From Candidozyma auris (taxonomy: Eukaryota; Ascomycota; Pichiomycetes; Serinales; Metschnikowiaceae), in the NCBI RefSeq assembly GCF_003013715.1, contig NC_072818.1, positions 434,001-498,000 on the forward strand: a DNA stretch of 64,000 bases, given 5' to 3'. The notes beneath the pieces are model-generated. The model was not told where the DNA came from and did no database searches. It was given only the letters and a program-made list of their open reading frames with translations. A program made the position numbers and the translations under genes. Positions 8,938 to 18,044 of this stretch are shown piece by piece. Within the stretch, counting starts at the first letter, position 1; the number at the start of each line of letters is the position of its first letter.

Positions 8938-9944
8938 ATGACCACTCCAGGTACGTGAGCTTCCTCATCTTTATCCACCTTCGCTAGCCCTTACTAACTC
9001 CAGACTACAAGTTCCACCCACAGAGAAAGTCCACCATCATCACAGCGCCCTTCTCTGGCGGCCAGCCCAAGGGCGGCGTGGACCTCGGACCAAAGTACAT
9101 TCTCGAAGCTGGGTTTGAGAAGCAGCTCCAGGGGTTGGGTTGGAACACTTCGGTGACTCACCCACTTGAGGGACACACTTTTGAGCAGTTCAAAACGAAC
9201 GACAAGGACTCCTACGGCGTCAAGAACACCAAGATCGTGTCTGACTGCAACAAGCTCATCTTTGAGGCGTGTCTCGATGCCCACAAGGCCAACTCGCTTC
9301 CGGTGGTGATTGGAGGAGACCACTCGATTGGAACCGCTACAGTGGCTGCTGCATTGGAGAACAACCCAGACACTTGTGTGTTGTGGATCGACGCACACGC
9401 CGATATCAACTCTCCCAAGACCACGGACTCAGGCAATTTGCACGGGTGCCCCATGTCGTTTGTATTGGGCATCGACAAGGAGTCGTACCCACCAGAGTTC
9501 AGCTGGGTGCCTTCAAAATTGAAGCCCGGCAAAATCGCCTACATTGGCTTGAGAGACGTCGACGCCGGTGAAAAGGCCATTTTGAAAAAGTACAACGTCC
9601 CTGCTTTTTCCATGTACCACGTGGACAAGTACGGCATTGGCAAGGTGGTGGAGATGGCCTTGGACAAGGTCAACCCAGACCGTAAGTTCCCCATCCACTT
9701 GTCATACGACGTGGATGCCATAGACCCTTCCTTTACGCCCGCAACAGGCACTAGAGTCGAGGGTGGCTTGACGTTGAGAGAGGGCTTGTTTGTCGCCGAG
9801 GATGTGGCTCAGACCGGTCTCTTGAGCTCCCTCGACGTTGTGGAGACAAACCCTCTTTTGGGTGAGCACGAGAACCACGTTCTCGATACGGTAAGTGCCG
9901 CCTGTGCCATTGGCAGGTGTGCCATGGGTGAGACGTTGCTTTAG
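8938..9944 (+). CDS. CAR1: Arginase, two exons
   Basis: Exon 1 is 8938-8950 (ATGACCACTCCAG), the intron 8951-9003, and exon 2 9004-9944, giving 317 residues. Splicing produces MTTPDYKFHPQRKST followed by TIITAPFSGGQPKGGVD, as expected for an arginase N-terminus; without it the frame has no proper ATG. Arginase hydrolyses arginine to ornithine and urea in the cytosol, the first step of arginine use as a nitrogen source. Manganese-binding motifs are present: GGDHSIG, WIDAHADIN and SYDVDAIDP. Fungal arginase genes are usually arginine-induced and nitrogen-repressed. The 13-nt first exon is easily missed by gene finders. Neighbours are unrelated. Confidence 0.97.
8951..9003 (+). other. CAR1 intron (53 nt)
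   Basis: The donor is GTACGT (8951). A perfect branch site TACTAAC lies at 8992-8998 and the acceptor CAG ends at 9003, so the branch A is only 6 nt from the intron end. Confidence 0.95.
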
Positions 9945-10216
9945 AGGTAAATTTTTAGACGTGTAAAGTACATAGGTGATGACAGGCTAGAGTAATGACA
10001 TGAGAGTGAGGTGTAGATGTGGCTGTCAAAGGCAGTAAGTCAATTGATCAGGGCTATTTTCACGAGTATGCCAAAGTTCAATTGCAATTTCAGTGGTCAA
10101 TTGCATTTTTCAAGGTGATGGTGAGAGTCCTGCCAGAAATGCGGGGGCCAGCTTATCGCTCTTATCAGGGTATGAGTATTTTTTTTTTCACCCAGTGATA
10201 CCAACTATTCAATTTC

Positions 10217-10981
10217 ATGAATGAAGGCAATTCAAAGAAGAATCTGATTGAGCTGCCCAAGAGTCCGAAGCCGAGTCAAGGGGAACTTGTTTCGTCTCCA
10301 AGGAAGGAGTCAGAAGGGGATGCCATCAAAACGGCAGATGCACCTAGTGAGACCACTAAAAGCGACAATTCAATTGATGGAGGTCAAATTGGAAACACAA
10401 ATGACCACGTCACTGAGGAAGCCCTAGATGTGATCGTCAAAGTGTTGGAGGCGCATCTACAGCCGTACACTGTAGGGAATGTGGTGCTCCACCTTCTCAA
10501 GAAGCAAAAGGCAAAGTTAGCTCAGGCAGCTGCCCACAAAGAAAAACCACACTATCTTAGAACTCAACCCGCAAAAATACTATTCTGCTGTTTGGCTTAC
10601 ACCCTTGTCATGTTGTGGTTCAAACGACTGAATTTGAGTCACGGTGACTTCAGCGGAGCTATCCTTGAAGCGATCACCTACTTGGTCTGCGTAGAAGTTT
10701 TGAGAGTGATGCCCTATTTTGTGTTGATGTATGCTAGGCAGGGCCAATTGGATCTTGTTTTCGAATGGAGGGTGCTTTTGTGCTTGATTGTGGCCACAGT
10801 GTACCACACACTCGTTGCTGGGAAGAGCCCGTGGCTCACAATATTGAAAGCTGGGGCTATCTTTTTATGTACTGTTTTTGTCGATGTTTACTCGGAAGCT
10901 GTGGGTCTAATTATGGAGATTTACGGCTTAGGCAATTCAGGGACAGATCAACATAGTGGACTTGCATTAGCCGGAGACTAG
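10217..10981 (+). CDS. Uncharacterised integral membrane protein, about four TM helices
   Basis: 254 residues, not recognised. The first 60 residues are polar and rich in Ser, Lys and Glu, probably disordered. A short amphipathic stretch follows (TEEALDVIVKVLEAHLQ, 66-82). Hydrophobic segments lie at about 120-137, 147-171, 183-201 and 206-230, and the tail is short and polar. There is no signal peptide and there are no catalytic motifs. The overall look is that of an endomembrane or mitochondrial membrane protein, but nothing in the sequence decides between them. The ATG at 10217 is the first in frame. CAR1 lies upstream and tRNA-Ser downstream, giving no hint of function. Confidence 0.75.
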   Translation: MNEGNSKKNLIELPKSPKPSQGELVSSPRKESEGDAIKTADAPSETTKSDNSIDGGQIGNTNDHVTEEALDVIVKVLEAHLQPYTVGNVVLHLLKKQKAKLAQAAAHKEKPHYLRTQPAKILFCCLAYTLVMLWFKRLNLSHGDFSGAILEAITYLVCVEVLRVMPYFVLMYARQGQLDLVFEWRVLLCLIVATVYHTLVAGKSPWLTILKAGAIFLCTVFVDVYSEAVGLIMEIYGLGNSGTDQHSGLALAGD

Positions 10982-11286
10982 AGGGGATTTTCTGGCCGTT
11001 GTTGATGGTCGTATTGTGACTTTGTCTCTTTCTTTTTATTTTGGATTGAAGTTACTTAGAAGGCTTTTACAAAACATTGGAGTGCTTGAATTGACGGGGT
11101 TTATCTTACTTTACCTAAATCCTAATTCTTTTGGTCAATATTTCTTTCTGGTGTTCAGAAAGCTTAGACACTCAAAATAAAGCTATAAAAGTTTAGAATT
11201 ACTTTGTGTTGAACAGAAATACCAAAAAAAAAGGGTTTTTTTTTATGCAATATGTACACAGATTTCGCGTTCGATATCTACAGTAC
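10982..11286. other. Intergenic between the membrane-protein gene and tRNA-Ser
   Basis: No gene seen. It includes short A and T runs near 11223-11243. No solo LTR is recognisable next to the tRNA. Confidence 0.6.
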
Positions 11287-11379
11287 GTTACAGTGGCCGA
11301 GTGGTTAAGGCGACACCCTGCTAACTCGCAGCCTAGGTGTTGGGCATTGCCTGCGCAGGTTCGAATCCTGTCTGTAACG
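11287..11379 (+). tRNA. tRNA-Ser(GCU), intron-containing
   Basis: The acceptor arms GTTACAG (11287-11293) and CTGTAAC (11372-11378) pair, with discriminator G at 11379. A D-arm (GCC/GGC), a long type II variable arm and a T-arm with TTCGAAT are visible. The anticodon is GCT at 11320-11322. Anticodon-stem arms ACACC (11313-11317) and GGTGT (11336-11340) pair only if an 11-nt intron (11324-11334) is removed after the base 3' of the anticodon; its GCAG can pair with the anticodon CTGC, as in other yeast pre-tRNAs. It decodes AGC/AGU. The run of six T at 11388-11393 is a Pol III terminator. Confidence 0.95.
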
Positions 11380-11491
11380 CCAGCTTCTTTTTTGGTCCCT
11401 CTTCTGATGCGATTAGCCTGCCTGAAATGATTTATCGAGGTGATAGGTAGTCTCAATCAAATTCACTTGTTTGATTTTAGTTCTTTTTTAC

Positions 11492-13084
11492 ATGTCCCAG
11501 TCACTTATCATTTTTGAGCCCTCGGGAAAAGTGCTCTACCAAGTCAACAACAAGATCTCCCCCTTCAATGATCTCATCTATAGCATTGTCAACGAGAGCC
11601 ATACAGAGCTCAACCCGGGCTTCTACACCACTCTGGCCAACCAGAAGCGATTTTACGCCTTGAAGAAGGGCAATTTGTACGCTGCATTGTATTTCGACGT
11701 GGTGACCACGTTGGATAATGCAAAGGTCAAGCTGTGCTTGCTGGGAGTGTTGAGAACGTATGCAACTGTGACCGAGGAAGGAACAGAAGAGAAGTTGCCG
11801 AAGCTTGTGGAGTACCAATTTAATCAGTTGATGAAGCTCAAAACGGGAACCCCAGTGGCAACTACGCCAGACAGAGCAACAAAGAGCTCCGACAGCAAAG
11901 TGGAGAAGACCGTCAAGAAGAAGGGCAAAGTGATGAGGAAATGGGTCAATGGCGAAATGGTGGAGGTTTCAGCAGACGACGGCGCTTTGGACTACTCTGA
12001 AGGAAAAATCGATTCTGCTGATGCTCTTGCGGAGGAGAAGCTTGTGGTTGACAATTCGAATTTCCAGCGCTCGGATGACCTCGTGCTTGTGAGTGAGCTT
12101 CAGGACATTTTGGGCGACCTGGACAGCGAAGACGAGGATAAGCCTGCGCCCAAGACGTTGACAAGCACATTTTTTGGTAAGATCTCGTCGTACTTTGGTG
12201 GCGCTGCCGATATCGACGATGTGTCGAAGAAATTCTACGACCAGCTCATATCGAAGAACATAGCTCCTCCTACTGCCACCACCATTATAGACAAGATTAA
12301 GACAACCATTGGAAAAAGACAGGTTACTGCGGCAGAGTTCAAGCTGGTGCTCACTGAGGAGCTCACGAAAACGCTTACGCCCAATGTGTCTACGGATTTG
12401 CTTTACGATATCAAGCGCAACAGCTCAAGCAAAAGCAGACCATACGTGATCTCTGTGGTTGGCGTGAATGGTGTGGGCAAGTCCACCAATTTGGCGAAAT
12501 TGGCATACTGGTTCTTGCAAAACAACATGAATGTGTTGATTTGTGCTTGTGACACCTTCAGATCAGGTGCAGTGGAACAGTTGAAAGTGCATGTGAACAA
12601 CTTGCAGAGACTCAATTCGGCGTCTGCTACATCCTCCAAGATAGATCTTTTTGAGAAGGGATACGGTGGAGGAGACCATGTGGTGAACACCGCCAAGCTG
12701 GCCATTGCCTATGCCCAAGAGCAAGGTTACGATATCGTGCTAATTGACACAGCTGGCAGAACCCATTCAAACGCCAAGCTCATGGCACCACTCAAAAAGT
12801 TTGGTGATGCTGCCAATCCAAATAAGATCATCATGGTGGGCGAAGCGCTCGTGGGTACTGATTCGGTAGAGCAGGCCGTCAACTTCAACAACGCATTTGG
12901 TAACCGCCGCAACCTTGATTTCTTCATCATCTCCAAAGTCGATACCGTCGGTGACTTGGTGGGTTCGATGATCAACATGGTGATGGCCACTCGTGTGCCC
13001 ATATTGTTTGTGGGAACTGGTCAAACATACACAGATATCAAGAAGCTCAGCGTCAAGAGCGTGGTGGAGATGCTCACCAGGTAA
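11492..13084 (+). CDS. SRP101: Signal recognition particle receptor subunit alpha
   Basis: 530 residues from the ATG at 11492 (MSQSLIIFEPSG); the frame is open a little further upstream but without ATG. The protein is the ER-bound GTPase that docks SRP-ribosome complexes at the translocon with Srp102. The N-terminal SRX longin-like domain (about 1-130) is followed by a charged linker with a lysine cluster (KKKGKVMRKW), then the N and G domains. GTPase motifs are GVNGVGKST (about 324), DTFRSGAVEQL, DTAGR (about 419) and ISKVDTVGD. The C-terminus ends shortly after GTGQTYTDIKKL, as is normal. Length is somewhat less than the S. cerevisiae protein. The tRNA gene upstream leaves a promoter of about 110 bp. 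Confidence 0.96.
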   Translation: MSQSLIIFEPSGKVLYQVNNKISPFNDLIYSIVNESHTELNPGFYTTLANQKRFYALKKGNLYAALYFDVVTTLDNAKVKLCLLGVLRTYATVTEEGTEEKLPKLVEYQFNQLMKLKTGTPVATTPDRATKSSDSKVEKTVKKKGKVMRKWVNGEMVEVSADDGALDYSEGKIDSADALAEEKLVVDNSNFQRSDDLVLVSELQDILGDLDSEDEDKPAPKTLTSTFFGKISSYFGGAADIDDVSKKFYDQLISKNIAPPTATTIIDKIKTTIGKRQVTAAEFKLVLTEELTKTLTPNVSTDLLYDIKRNSSSKSRPYVISVVGVNGVGKSTNLAKLAYWFLQNNMNVLICACDTFRSGAVEQLKVHVNNLQRLNSASATSSKIDLFEKGYGGGDHVVNTAKLAIAYAQEQGYDIVLIDTAGRTHSNAKLMAPLKKFGDAANPNKIIMVGEALVGTDSVEQAVNFNNAFGNRRNLDFFIISKVDTVGDLVGSMINMVMATRVPILFVGTGQTYTDIKKLSVKSVVEMLTR

Positions 13085-13702
13085 GCACCGAGAACTGTCA
13101 AAATGTGAAATATTACTGAGGTTTTTTGTTGTTTTTATACTCAGACAGCATTTCTTTGTTCTGATGACTGGATTCTACGCTTATTCTACTATGCATTTCG
13201 TCATCGGCGCCCTCTTTGCGCATATAACCGCCAGCTTCAGCCAATGAAGCCAATCCTCACCTATATTCTTCAGATTTTATTGCACTTCAGCCAGCCGCTC
13301 GATTAATTCGTTTACTACATAGTGACTTACCATGATGCTCGGTTGGTGGATTTGTGGGGCTGAATCATATACTGTTTGAAGGCTGCATGGCGCGAATTTT
13401 GCACCCAGGGCCTAAGCCGGCCGGCGGCCACTTACCCCAGGTTTCCCACGTTTGGCAACCACTACTTCTAGGGTCCACAGAAAAGTATAAATAGGCTCCG
13501 ATTTCCCACGAAAACACAGCAGTACCAAAATTTGATCCTCTTGCCACTTGCACCTTTCTTCTTCCCCCAGCGCATCGCCTAAATCATACAGGGCTGTGCG
13601 AACTCTTCCCACTTGACATCATTAGCACCGCCAGCCCAACCCATTCCCCAACTCCAACGTCTCCAACCTTTTCGTTACCATCTTGTTCATATCAACACTT
13701 CT
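13085..13702. other. Intergenic, PSD2 upstream region
   Basis: No gene seen in 618 bp. It contains a GC-rich patch of overlapping CCGG units near 13415-13425 and a TATA box at 13486-13493. Confidence 0.55.
13486..13493 (+). promoter_or_regulatory. TATA box, probable PSD2 promoter
   Basis: TATAAATA, about 210 bp upstream of the chosen ATG at 13703. Confidence 0.45.
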
Positions 13703-16700
13703 ATGAGACTACGCAGAAAGCTGAAGAACTCCTCAGGGCTCCGCCTCAAAATCAACGCCTACAGAGCTGCAGACCTCTGTTTGCCCGAGAGTTATAAAGG
13801 TAAGCTGATTAACGCAGCGCTCCTTGTACAGCTCAACAACTTCAAGAAACGCAGCCGACGCAAATTGAACACATCGCATCCGCTGTGGGACGATGAGTTT
13901 GTCATCAGTTTAAGAAACGGCGACTGCTCGCAGTTGCTTACGCTTTCAGTGTGGAGCAAGCTGACCCGGTCCAAGACCTACTTGGGGGAGGTGCGCTTGT
14001 TGCTCAGCGAAATCTTTGCCGATTCGTTCGTGACGCTGCCCAAGTGGTATAAGCTTTTCTCGAGCCGCAAGGAGCACTCGTTTGTTACCGGCTCGCTTCT
14101 TCTTTCGTTTGAGCTAGTAGGTGGAGGGACCAGTGACGCAGAGAAGAAAGAGGCGGTTTCAGGAGGGGGTCCCCAGTTGAGGGTGACGCCGCCAACATCA
14201 CACACTTTGTCTTTTGGTGGTGCTGGTAATGGTTCTGTCGCTGCCACCCCGCCTAGACCGTCAACCCCGCTAGCAGAGGAGTTGTCGACGTTAGAGCTTT
14301 CTGAAAAAACCACAGACTTGAAAATGGCATTCAGATCATGGCTAGACTCCCTCATGTACCAGGAATTGAGTCCTGCGGTAGTCAATCCAGACGAGCAGAG
14401 CTTCTACGTGGATGTGAACGAGCAATTGACAGATATTGCATTCACAGATGCGTCCGATGCGGAGTCGCTCGAGTCGCCCAGGAAACCAAAGAGATCGGCT
14501 TCAGACTCCAGTCCTCGCCAGTATCTCCAGCACAGCCAGTCGCAGCAACTTTTTGATGATTTGCATCGGTCCAAGTCTCACTTGAAGGTCATTGACGACG
14601 CCGTGGAGGACTCCGGCAGCATGTCCGAGGCATCTTCTGCTACGAGTGTGGGCTCCATCTACGTGAGTGAGGGGGGTGGGCTTTACTCGGATACTGGAGG
14701 AAACAGTGGGTCCGATGTGCCGAAGAAGAGAAGGTTCAGAAAGAAAAAAGCCGCTAGCAGCTATAAATTACAGCACAGAAACGTGAAGGGGGTGCTTTTC
14801 GTTGAGATCATCTCTGTCACAGATTTGCCTCCGCTACGCAACTTCACAAGAACCACATTCGACATGGACCCCTTTGTCGTGGTAACGTTTGGCAAAAAGA
14901 CATTCCGTACAAGCTGGAAGCGCCATACATTAAACCCTATCTACAACGAGCGGCTTGCCTTTGAGATATTGGAACACGAGCGTAACTACAACGTTCAACT
15001 TAGTGTGCTTGACAAAGACCACTTTTCGTTTCACGACAAGGTAGCTGATGTGTCGATCCCCATATCAGAGCTCATTGACATTGCTCTGGAGCAAGACGAT
15101 AGCGATAAACCGGGGTCGTCCTCAAACAACAGCTCGATGTCAGGTTCTAGGCCGCCACCTTCGGCACGTTCTAGCGCAACCTCTGTGCCCAGGCCATCTC
15201 CAATACCTAAGAGTAGCCAAAAGCTGGTGACGACGAACTCAGGTTTGGAACGCACAGGTCTGGCTAGCTCTCTAGCTTCTTTGACGGAGAGAACTGCTTC
15301 AAGTAACAACGTGATGTCTTTGGCAGAGACGGAAGACGCTAACCTTGTGACTACATCAAGAAAGAAGAAGTTTCGTAAACGCCACTACTCGGTGCTGTAC
15401 GTGGACACCTCGTTGTTCAAAACACTAGATCTCTCTTTGAAACTACACAAAGAGAAGCACGCTGCCAACCACAATACTAGCATCCGAATTCGTGCAAGAT
15501 ACCTCACGTATGAAAATCTCCGAAGAGATTTTTGGACAATTTTATTAGAGCAGTTCAACGTCAACGAAACACCGGGACAACTAGACTACATTGAGCTCAT
15601 TTCATTGCTTGATACCCTTGGATGTGACAACAGCGATGACATTGTGGCTAAATTCTTTCACAAGCTTGATCGTTCTCCCTGGGGAGGAGACACTCTTTCA
15701 CACGAAGAAATCGTCGATTGCTTGGAGAGCTATTTGGTTACGGAGTCTGAGGGACAGATCTTCGAAATCGACAGATGCCCAATTTGCTGCAAGAAAAGGC
15801 TTTCCCAGAAACAGGACCTGGATATCATTACTCACGTTGCAATCTGCGCTTCAAAAGATTGGAGCATTGTAAGCAAGTTGCTAAACTCTTCGTTTGTAAC
15901 ACCACAAGCTGCTTCCAAACGCTGGTTCACGAAGGTGTTGATCAAATTGACGTACGGCAAATACGGGTTGGGAAGCAACTCTGCCAATATTTTGGTTCAG
16001 GACAGATCTACTGGTATTATCATGGAAGAGAAGATGAATGTAAGTGTCAGATTAGGCATTCGTTTACTTTATAAAGGGCTAGACAAGGCGAAGAAAAGAC
16101 GTATTCGAACATTACTAAGGAAATTGAGTGTGAAACAGGGCATTAAATTCGACTCACCGCAGCTGAAGGCCGATATATCATCATTCATCAAATTTCATAA
16201 ATTGGATCTCAGCGAGTGTCTCATCAGTGACCCTCTGAAATATGCCACATTTAATGAGTTCTTCTACAGAAAGCTCAAGCCAGGCGCTAGACCCATTGAG
16301 GCACCTGATGAAGAACGTGTGCTGGTATCGCCTGCTGATTGTCGCTGTACCACTTTTGTGACTGTTGATGATGCCACTGAGCTTTGGATTAAAGGTCGTA
16401 ACTTCAGCGTAGCCAAGCTTTTCAACGGCAACTACAACGGGCTCGAGAATACCGACCTCTTTGATTCTGGCAAATGCAGCATCGGGATCTTCAGACTTGC
16501 ACCACAGGACTATCATCGGTTCCATTCGCCGGTGACTGGTATTATCGGTCCTATGAAATTCATCGAAGGAGAATACTACACTGTGAATCCCATGGCCATT
16601 CGTTCCGATCTAGACGTTTATGGCGAGAATGTACGTGTGATCATCCCCATTGAAACTGAGCATTTTGGAACCGTAATCATGGTTGCTGTTGGCGCCATGA

Positions 16701-17152
16701 TGGTCGGTTCCACTGTGTTGACTGTGAAAGAAGGACAGAAAGTGTCCCGAAGCGATGAAGTGGGATATTTCAAATTTGGGGGCTCCACAATCTTACTTCT
16801 CTATGAGAACAGCAAGTTCAAGTTTGATCGTGATCTTGTTGACAATTCTAATCTGTGTGTGGAAACGTTGGTGCGAGTGGGACAGAGTATTGGCCACTCT
16901 CCTGAGGTGGAAGAGTATAAGCGGGAGAAGATAGATTTCAGCAAGCAGCCCAAGGATATCAAGCTTCATATAATTCGTGCAATTACGGGAGGCGATTTGA
17001 ACAATTTGGAAGACTTAGGCAGCTGGGAGAGCCAAAACATCAAGATCACAAATGAGGACGTGAGACAATTGATGAACGAAGAAGATGTATTTGATGATCT
17101 TGAAGGTGACCTCGAGGGCTCTGACGAAGAAGGGCTGGTTGATGAAAGTTAA
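13703..17152 (+). CDS. PSD2: Phosphatidylserine decarboxylase 2 (C2-domain type, endomembrane)
   Basis: 1149 residues from the first ATG in frame (13703, MRLRRKLKNSSG); the frame extends upstream only by non-ATG codons. It makes phosphatidylethanolamine from phosphatidylserine in the Golgi/endosome branch, parallel to mitochondrial Psd1. A first C2-like unit is at about 10-125 and a second, clearer one (EIISVTDLPPL, NPIYNERLAFEI) at about 360-480. An EF-hand-like stretch (LDYIELISLLDTLG) is near 630, a zinc-knuckle-like CPICCKKR near 693, and the decarboxylase domain fills the last 400 residues. The self-cleavage site that generates the pyruvoyl group is GGST near 1024, within KFGGSTILLLYE. 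The tail is acidic. The S. cerevisiae protein is of similar length. Confidence 0.96.
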   Translation: MRLRRKLKNSSGLRLKINAYRAADLCLPESYKGKLINAALLVQLNNFKKRSRRKLNTSHPLWDDEFVISLRNGDCSQLLTLSVWSKLTRSKTYLGEVRLLLSEIFADSFVTLPKWYKLFSSRKEHSFVTGSLLLSFELVGGGTSDAEKKEAVSGGGPQLRVTPPTSHTLSFGGAGNGSVAATPPRPSTPLAEELSTLELSEKTTDLKMAFRSWLDSLMYQELSPAVVNPDEQSFYVDVNEQLTDIAFTDASDAESLESPRKPKRSASDSSPRQYLQHSQSQQLFDDLHRSKSHLKVIDDAVEDSGSMSEASSATSVGSIYVSEGGGLYSDTGGNSGSDVPKKRRFRKKKAASSYKLQHRNVKGVLFVEIISVTDLPPLRNFTRTTFDMDPFVVVTFGKKTFRTSWKRHTLNPIYNERLAFEILEHERNYNVQLSVLDKDHFSFHDKVADVSIPISELIDIALEQDDSDKPGSSSNNSSMSGSRPPPSARSSATSVPRPSPIPKSSQKLVTTNSGLERTGLASSLASLTERTASSNNVMSLAETEDANLVTTSRKKKFRKRHYSVLYVDTSLFKTLDLSLKLHKEKHAANHNTSIRIRARYLTYENLRRDFWTILLEQFNVNETPGQLDYIELISLLDTLGCDNSDDIVAKFFHKLDRSPWGGDTLSHEEIVDCLESYLVTESEGQIFEIDRCPICCKKRLSQKQDLDIITHVAICASKDWSIVSKLLNSSFVTPQAASKRWFTKVLIKLTYGKYGLGSNSANILVQDRSTGIIMEEKMNVSVRLGIRLLYKGLDKAKKRRIRTLLRKLSVKQGIKFDSPQLKADISSFIKFHKLDLSECLISDPLKYATFNEFFYRKLKPGARPIEAPDEERVLVSPADCRCTTFVTVDDATELWIKGRNFSVAKLFNGNYNGLENTDLFDSGKCSIGIFRLAPQDYHRFHSPVTGIIGPMKFIEGEYYTVNPMAIRSDLDVYGENVRVIIPIETEHFGTVIMVAVGAMMVGSTVLTVKEGQKVSRSDEVGYFKFGGSTILLLYENSKFKFDRDLVDNSNLCVETLVRVGQSIGHSPEVEEYKREKIDFSKQPKDIKLHIIRAITGGDLNNLEDLGSWESQNIKITNEDVRQLMNEEDVFDDLEGDLEGSDEEGLVDES

Positions 17153-17248
17153 CTACACAAGGACGATAAATGTGGGCAATTATTAATACATACTAGGAGT
17201 TCCGGACTCCAATGCTGAAGGAAATTGAAAATCGACGATTCCCCGTCG

Positions 17249-17485
17249 TCATTGGTGGGTGTGACTCATGGTCAAGGGCTGGTAGAGGTCTGCCTCTTGG
17301 AAACCTTTAGCCTCTTCCAAGATTCGAACGTTCCATCCAACAAAGTCCAACTCGTGTCTGAGCTTATAAATCTCTTTCTGAACGTCGCCTAGCCAACGAG
17401 GCCTGATATAAAATTGGGAGACAAGCACTGGCAAGATCAATCCAGCAGAAAACCCCAAGAGCGGACCTCTAGCGGTGAAAGACAT
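17249..17485 (-). CDS. Small single-pass membrane protein, uncharacterised
   Basis: 78 residues. A hydrophobic segment near the N-terminus (LLGFSAGLILPVLVSQFY, about 9-26) is followed by a basic and aromatic stretch and a short helix-prone region (LGDVQKEIYKLRHELDF). This resembles small inner-membrane proteins of mitochondria, such as assembly factors or MICOS-like subunits, but I recognise no named family. It lies tail to tail with PSD2 (96 bp apart), has its own upstream region and codes in good protein-like fashion, so I consider it real. Confidence 0.6.
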   Translation of the reverse strand: MSFTARGPLLGFSAGLILPVLVSQFYIRPRWLGDVQKEIYKLRHELDFVGWNVRILEEAKGFQEADLYQPLTMSHTHQ

Positions 17486-18044
17486 TGTGGTTGAAAAAGC
17501 AAGAATCTAGAAACATAAACCTGGAGACGCCTCCCTCTTTATACCCGGAGTTTTCGCTCTCCTTGTGGTTTCCCCCCTCCTTCCCCAGAATCATTGAATG
17601 CGCATTAACAACCTATGTGACGCCAGAACTGCATGCATACCGGTTGGATGATTTGACTGCAAATTGGGGTAAGCTGCTTATAGGCATACCATAGTTGCGG
17701 TGGGGCAAAAAAGCGGGAGTTGCTTCTCGATGTTCTCGATTTTGAACACTGAGTACGCCATTCACTGTTTAGAATGACTTAGGTATGACAGCCTGCTTCG
17801 GAACCCAATAGCACATGCGGAAAATAGAAGATGTGTCGAGGCGGCTGCGTGCAGGATATTATGGGGAAAGCAACGTTTTTAGCGCTGAGGCTTTTTCCCG
17901 GGGAACTACGGAACTACAACAGCAGCATTTGCGATTCGAGACAGTGTCCAAAAGATCCCTCAACTCCCTAAACATCTATACTTAAAAGATATCTATTCTC
18001 TTTAGTGGCCCATATGACCTGCCTGTGGCTTTGCCTCTGGCAGA
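17486..18044. other. Intergenic between the small gene and the MES1 3' end
   Basis: Nothing recognisable in 559 bp. Frames are short and unlike proteins. It probably holds the promoter of the small gene and the MES1 3' end. Confidence 0.5.

Noticed and set aside
13800..13812. GTAAGC in PSD2 as an intron donor
   Set aside because: The reading frame continues without interruption through a conserved C2-like region (GKLINAALLVQL).
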